Positions 59,564 through 64,000 of a DNA stretch of 64,000 nucleotides are shown here, piece after piece. The position numbers and the translations under genes are program-made. The stretch's first letter is position 1; each line of letters begins with the position of its first letter. Under the pieces are notes generated by a model. The model was not told the origin of the DNA. It worked only from the letters and a program-made list of their open reading frames with translations, and did no database searches. The stretch is from Mortierella sp. BCC40632 (lineage: Eukaryota; Mortierellomycota; Mortierellomycetes; Mortierellales; Mortierellaceae): positions 240,001-304,000 of the forward strand of contig WAEK01000005.1 of assembly GCA_011634665.1 (NCBI GenBank), in the 5' to 3' direction.

Positions 59564-62500
59564 CTAGAGCTTGCTGTCGGCACCCGAGGCAGCAGTCAAG
59601 GTCGAAGAAAGAGTCGTCTGAGGCGTCTCAGGCCACGAGTAAGGCTGCAAATGCCTCTCGAATCCAAACCGAGCCACAAAGTCAGGCAAGTGACGGGGAC
59701 CTCTTGTGCCGTAAGGGTAAATCTCGACAGGGACCAGTCCACGGTCAATCTGGTGAAGAACAGGCGTAAAGATCCTCCAGGCCTCATCCAACTCATCCGA
59801 ACGCACAAAGTTGGACTGTTCACCCATGATCGCGTCCAAAATCAAGTTCTCATAGGCATCTGGCACAGACAAGTTGGTGAATCTTGACGCATATGACAGG
59901 TCCAATTCAGAAATGACTGTGTCCATACCAAGGCCGGGCAACTTTTGGGTCACCTTCAAGTAAACAGCCTCGTCGGGCTGGACGCGGATAACAAGCTCGT
60001 TACGAGCAGAGAGGTCCTTTTGGAAGAGGCTCTGACCCATGTCCTTGAATTGAATACGGATCTCAACCTTTTGCTGATCCAGGGCCTTGCCACACTTGAG
60101 CACGAAGGGAACGCCCTGCCAGCGTGGGTTGTTGATGTGGAAGGTGGCGGCGGCAAAAGTGGCGGTCTTGCTGCCCTTGGGGACAGTGTCATCATCCAGG
60201 TATGCAGGCAAAGTGCCGTCCTCTGACTTGCCATATTGACCTAACAGGACTTCTGAGTCGACTACGGGAGGAATAGCGCGAAGCACCTTGACCTACCAAG
60301 AGAAAAAAAGGGACATGATGAGTTTTTTTTTTTTTTTTTTTTTGCCTTGTCACTAGAGCAAAATCATAGTCATTTTCTTTTTACCTTTTCGTTGCGAATG
60401 TCCTCGGCGTTCAAGGAGGCTGGAGTCTCCATGGCGATCAGGGTCAAGATTTGGAAGAGATCTATTGGCGCAAGGAGAAAAAAAAAGGAGATGTTAAGCG
60501 AGACAATCTTGGTGAGCGATTGACGAAAGGAGGACGGGATCCACAGCTAACCAGCGGAACCATTGAATGTGAACCACAGAATTATACAAAAGAAACTTAC
60601 GGTTCTGCATGACATCGCGCATGATACCAAACTCGTCAAAGTAGCCTCCACGGCCCTCAGTGCCAATCTTTTCCTTGAAGGTGATTTGGACATTCGAGAT
60701 ATGGTTGCGGTCCCAGCAGGAGCTAAAGATCTGGTTGGTGAATCTCAGAATCATGATGTTCTTGACCATCTCCTTGCCAAGATAATGGTCAATGCGGTAG
60801 ATCTAGTACATGGAGAGTGAAGATGAGTATGTGAGTTTGTGTGTATGTGTGTGTATGTGTGTGTTTGAATGTGTGTGTGGATCCTCATCAAGCTTATCGG
60901 TTCGCAAGCACGTTGTTCACTTGATGGTTTGTTATCTCGCAGACAGAGCACCCAATCGCGCCAATCAGACTCCTCACCCTAATCGGGCTTATTACCCCAT
61001 TCAACCACCACTACGTCCCAGGCCCTGGGCCTACTATGCGCAAAATGATCCCTAGTTAAGAATTATGCGTCCACTCTGTGTCCCTGACCTCTGTGTCCCG
61101 TGGCAACGTGTTGCGTATGTACGTTCCATGTCGAGGTAATACCGAGCCGTGCTTATCGGCTCAGATGGTCAGAGATAGTCAATGGCCTCGAAAAGGATAC
61201 ATCCGCCGAGAGGCTGGTCCACAACATGAGAAGAAGAGAGAAGGAGGAAGGGTGATATCTCAAGGGAGGCAATAATCCTTTCTCACTCACCCACTCTCTT
61301 TCTCTCTTTTTTTTTTTTTTTTTGCCCCAGTGCTTTGTATTCTCTTTTTTCGTTGGAATTTTGAAAGCCAGAAACCCAGCTCTTTTGGGAGTTCACCAAT
61401 GCATACGCAATCCAAGCGCCCAGGAAGGAAGGGCATTGACTTGTTCCTCACTCTCGCAATAATTTTTCTTTTTTTTTTTGGGTTTGTATGAGATGGTCAC
61501 GTCAGAGGGAGCCAACCGATCTCTGCGAGCGATCGCGAGGAATCACGCCAGATGTTGTCGTCTTCTTTCTCCTCTTCTTCTTCACTCGCATGGCATAGCA
61601 TGGCATGGCGCTACTGGATGGCCCCTCCTCCTTCGCCACCACCTCCACCATCCTCGCCCTAGGGAGGCGAGGGTGGAAGTTACCAGGGGACAAGACAGAA
61701 GATCAAGGGCATAGAACCAAGGCAAGACGGCGACTGAGCACGTCATGAGCGTATTTCTGCGCAGACCACGAACAAAGCGAACGAGCAGACATTCTCCCAT
61801 TACTCAGCTGCTGCAATTCGCCCAGTGACAGAGGGAGAAATGAAAGCATTGAGTCTGAAGGAGATAGAGAGGAGAGAGCGAATCCCTGCCCTGCTTAGAA
61901 ATGGTCGTCGCGCACCTGTACGTCCGCAATCATCTCCTTTAGCTCTTTTCTTCTTCCCCCAACAGCCTGCCTACAAACAGGGCCTCTACTCTCTCTTTCA
62001 ATCGTACGCACACGCACGCACACGCACGCACACCGCACTATGCCGAGCCGAGGAAATTATAAGGAAGGCGGGCTTCTTTTTCTTCGAGTATGTTCCTCCT
62101 CCCCCTGGGAGAGCCGTGATGGCCGGTGGACAGTAGCCACTGATAGCCGTGTCCGGGGCCGCCTTTTTTTTTTTTTTATTTTTTTACACCTCCTTTCATA
62201 TTCCCTTTTTTGTCATGGTCGAGGTGTCGAACGATGGGTCGACCCCGCAATCTTTGTCCAATGAGAGGCGAGGGGAAGAATGTGTTTGTAAGGTGCGTGT
62301 TTGTGTAGCAGAGAGAAAGAGAGAGAGAAAAGCCATTTTTTCTCCTCTCCTTTTGAGCTTCGATCCCCATGAGTAAATCGATAGACCAGACTCTGACAAA
62401 AAAATTCCACTGCAACTGCCTCTCCCTCTCCCCTCCCTCCCCGCTTCGCTTCCCAACAAAATAAAATAAAAAAAAAAAAAAAAAAGGAAGCCCAAACGTT

Positions 62501-63365
62501 GAGTCAACATCCTGCCAATGCGGACATGTCGACTGTAGAAAAGAAAGAAAAAAAGAAAAAAAAAGGTCGAGCACATCATGGGATTTGCGTAAAAAAGAAG
62601 CTCTCCTTCCTTGCCTTCTTTCTCTCAGACCCTCCGTAACCAGCTCAACGGACAGTAAAATAATGTAAATGCAAATGTAAAAAAAGGGCTTACCTCACTT
62701 TCACGATAAAGGGCCCCAAGAGCCTTGGACAAAACACGAGAACTCTCGAGATCCATGCCAAAGGGCTTCTCGACAATCAATCTGTTGGTTCCTTTGGTCG
62801 TATAACAGTTCTTCTTCAAACCTGCAGCCACAGGGATAAACACCGAAGGTGGCAAGGCCATATAGAACAATCGATCCACAGCACCCGTCACCTTCTCGAG
62901 TCGTGCAATCTCCTTCTCCAATTGTTGGAATCCATCGTCCCGATCGTATGCACCCGCAACATAGGTGCATTGGTCCAGGAACTGGTCAAGCGCCGCCTTG
63001 ACCTTGGGACTGTTCGTGTTCTTGATATGTTGCGAGACTCGCTTGAGGAACTCGGGACGATCCATCTTGGAACGTGCATAGCCGACGATACGGGTCGTGG
63101 GAGCAATGTGGCCATTGTTGAAGAGACCAAAGAGTGCAGGGAAGGTCTTTTTCTTGGCCAGATCGCCAGAGGCACCGAGAACTGTGTTTCAAGAAAGTAA
63201 GAAGAAAAAGCAAAAGGGACAAAGAGGTTAGTCTCTATCTCGACCAAGTGAACCCGCTGGTTCAAGTTTTTTTTTTTTTCCCCAGTAGAAGAGGATGTAA
63301 AGAATATACATGCCTACAACGGTGAAGAGAGGGCGACCGGGCAGGGCGAGAGTGTTGTTGCTCAT
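59564..63365 (-). CDS. ZWF1: Glucose-6-phosphate 1-dehydrogenase
   Basis: First enzyme of the oxidative pentose phosphate pathway: glucose-6-phosphate plus NADP+ to 6-phosphogluconolactone and NADPH, in the cytosol. Five exons in phase: 63314-63365, 62694-63181, 60601-60802, 60385-60461 and 59564-60292, 515 residues, the usual length. The N-terminus [17 protein letters not shown] joins [20 protein letters not shown], the NADP-binding [22 protein letters not shown] and the active-site [16 protein letters not shown] (with the catalytic His) follow, then [18 protein letters not shown]. The C-terminal domain is complete ([11 protein letters not shown]). Intron 1 uses GC at the donor (GCATGT); this is the only way to keep phase. 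Intron 2 is 1,891 bp, very long for this window. In oleaginous moulds this enzyme supplies NADPH for fatty acid synthesis. Confidence 0.95.
60803..62693 (-). other. 1.9 kb intron 2 of the G6PD gene
   Basis: The flanking exons (ending LGALYRESE and starting [10 protein letters not shown]) are contiguous in the family, so no exon is missing. The intron holds (GT)n at 60830-60880 and T runs. A plus-strand open stretch ends near 61055 with [20 protein letters not shown]. From about 61480 it looks promoter-like, with CACGCACA repeats near 62010. It may contain an insertion or a nested unit. Confidence 0.7.
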
Positions 63366-64000
63366 TGTTTCGGCGTGGTTGGTGGTTGGTTGGTGGTTGT
63401 TGAGAAAGAGAGAAAGAGAAAGTAGGAGTGTATGTGTGGTTTGTGGGACAGAGCGTGGAAAAGTATTTATTATTTCTCAGAGACAGGTCAAGGGCTGCGG
63501 GGGTACAGGCGAAGCTCAATGCAGCAGAGAGAGAGTGTGTGTGTGTGAGGTGAACAAGGAATGGGAGAGAGATGAGGGATGATTGCAAATCAGAAAGAAA
63601 GAGAGAAAGAGAGAAAGAGAGAAAGAGAGAAAGAGAGAAAAAGAGAAAAAGAGAAAGAAGAGGAGAAGATATAGAGAGAGAGAGAGAAAGAGAGAGAAAG
63701 AGAGAGAGGAGAAAGAACGAGCAAGAGACACTGCGAACAAGCCCTGCATGCTTCTCTGCCCAGCTACAACATACAACAACATGTGTACTTTTTGCTGTTC
63801 ATTTAGGTTAGGTATTTGGGCGGCAGTCACCGTTTTTTTTTTCTTTTTCTTATTTGTTTTCTTTTTTGTCACAGCATGTGTGTCTGTCCTGTCTGTGTGA
63901 GCATGCGCCCCGCGATCCACTCTCAATCATCATGGCTCAGAGAGAATCGCGTTACCTTTTATATCCACGCACTCTTTATTTCCCATGGCCTCGTGTATTC
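63366..64000. promoter_or_regulatory. Promoter region of G6PD with GA repeats
   Basis: Upstream of the minus-strand ATG at 63365. It holds GA/GAAA microsatellites at about 63588-63712 and a T run at 63833-63841. No gene is supported up to the window end. Confidence 0.5.

Overview
The window looks like nuclear DNA of a filamentous fungus, most likely an early-diverging mould of the Mortierella type (Mucoromycota). This is inferred from the gene style, not from a database search. Genes are dense, on both strands, and split by short GT-AG introns. Many introns carry long T runs just before the acceptor. Intergenic DNA is full of CT/GA microsatellites and A/T homopolymers. The encoded set is typical eukaryotic housekeeping: a Rho GTPase, ribosomal protein eS30, G6PD, FAN1, Pus4, Cox14 and a GILT protein. 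There are no bacterial operons, rRNA genes or CRISPR arrays.

Layout. 1-2588 (+): 3' part of a rhodanese plus tyrosine phosphatase gene, cut by the left edge. 3058 to about 6093 (-): a Gln/Ser/Pro-rich protein whose 5' exons are unsure. 6398-8771 (+): an MFSD1-type transporter. 9119-12490: decayed mobile-element coding sequence. 12906-14073 (+): a GILT-like secreted or lysosomal protein, intact between relics. 14402-16073: more decayed element, with an XPG-like head followed by a TnpB/Fanzor-like tail. 16389-16856 (+): an SBDS-domain (Rtc3-like) protein. 18141-19643 (+): a four-span MARVEL-like membrane protein with a Gln-rich tail. 19761-24039 (+): FAN1 nuclease. 25708-30405 (+): a very large leucine-rich protein. 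33673-34751 (+): Rho GTPase. 35302-36047 (-): DJ-1/PfpI protein. 37249-37597 (+): ribosomal protein eS30. 38601 to about 39023 (-): a doubtful gene. 41429-43453 (+): DXD glycosyltransferase. 44954-45573 (+): Cox14-like protein. 46060-48521 (-): Pus4. 49407-52112 (-): a large disordered protein. 52113-59563: gene-poor and microsatellite-rich. 59564-63365 (-): G6PD with a 1.9 kb intron.

The genes are independent housekeeping and regulatory units and form no cluster. The most unusual content lies between 9.1 and 16.1 kb. There, pieces of an XPG/FEN-like nuclease N-terminus recur beside pieces of a TnpB/Fanzor-like RuvC C-terminus. The Fanzor-like pieces keep the VNEY/VDEY glutamate motif, and the terminal RD motif survives in one copy but reads RN in the other. 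All copies carry stops, frameshifts or lost cysteines, so they are relics. They raise the question of whether intact relatives elsewhere encode a PIN/XPG nuclease fused to, or travelling with, an RNA-guided-type nuclease.
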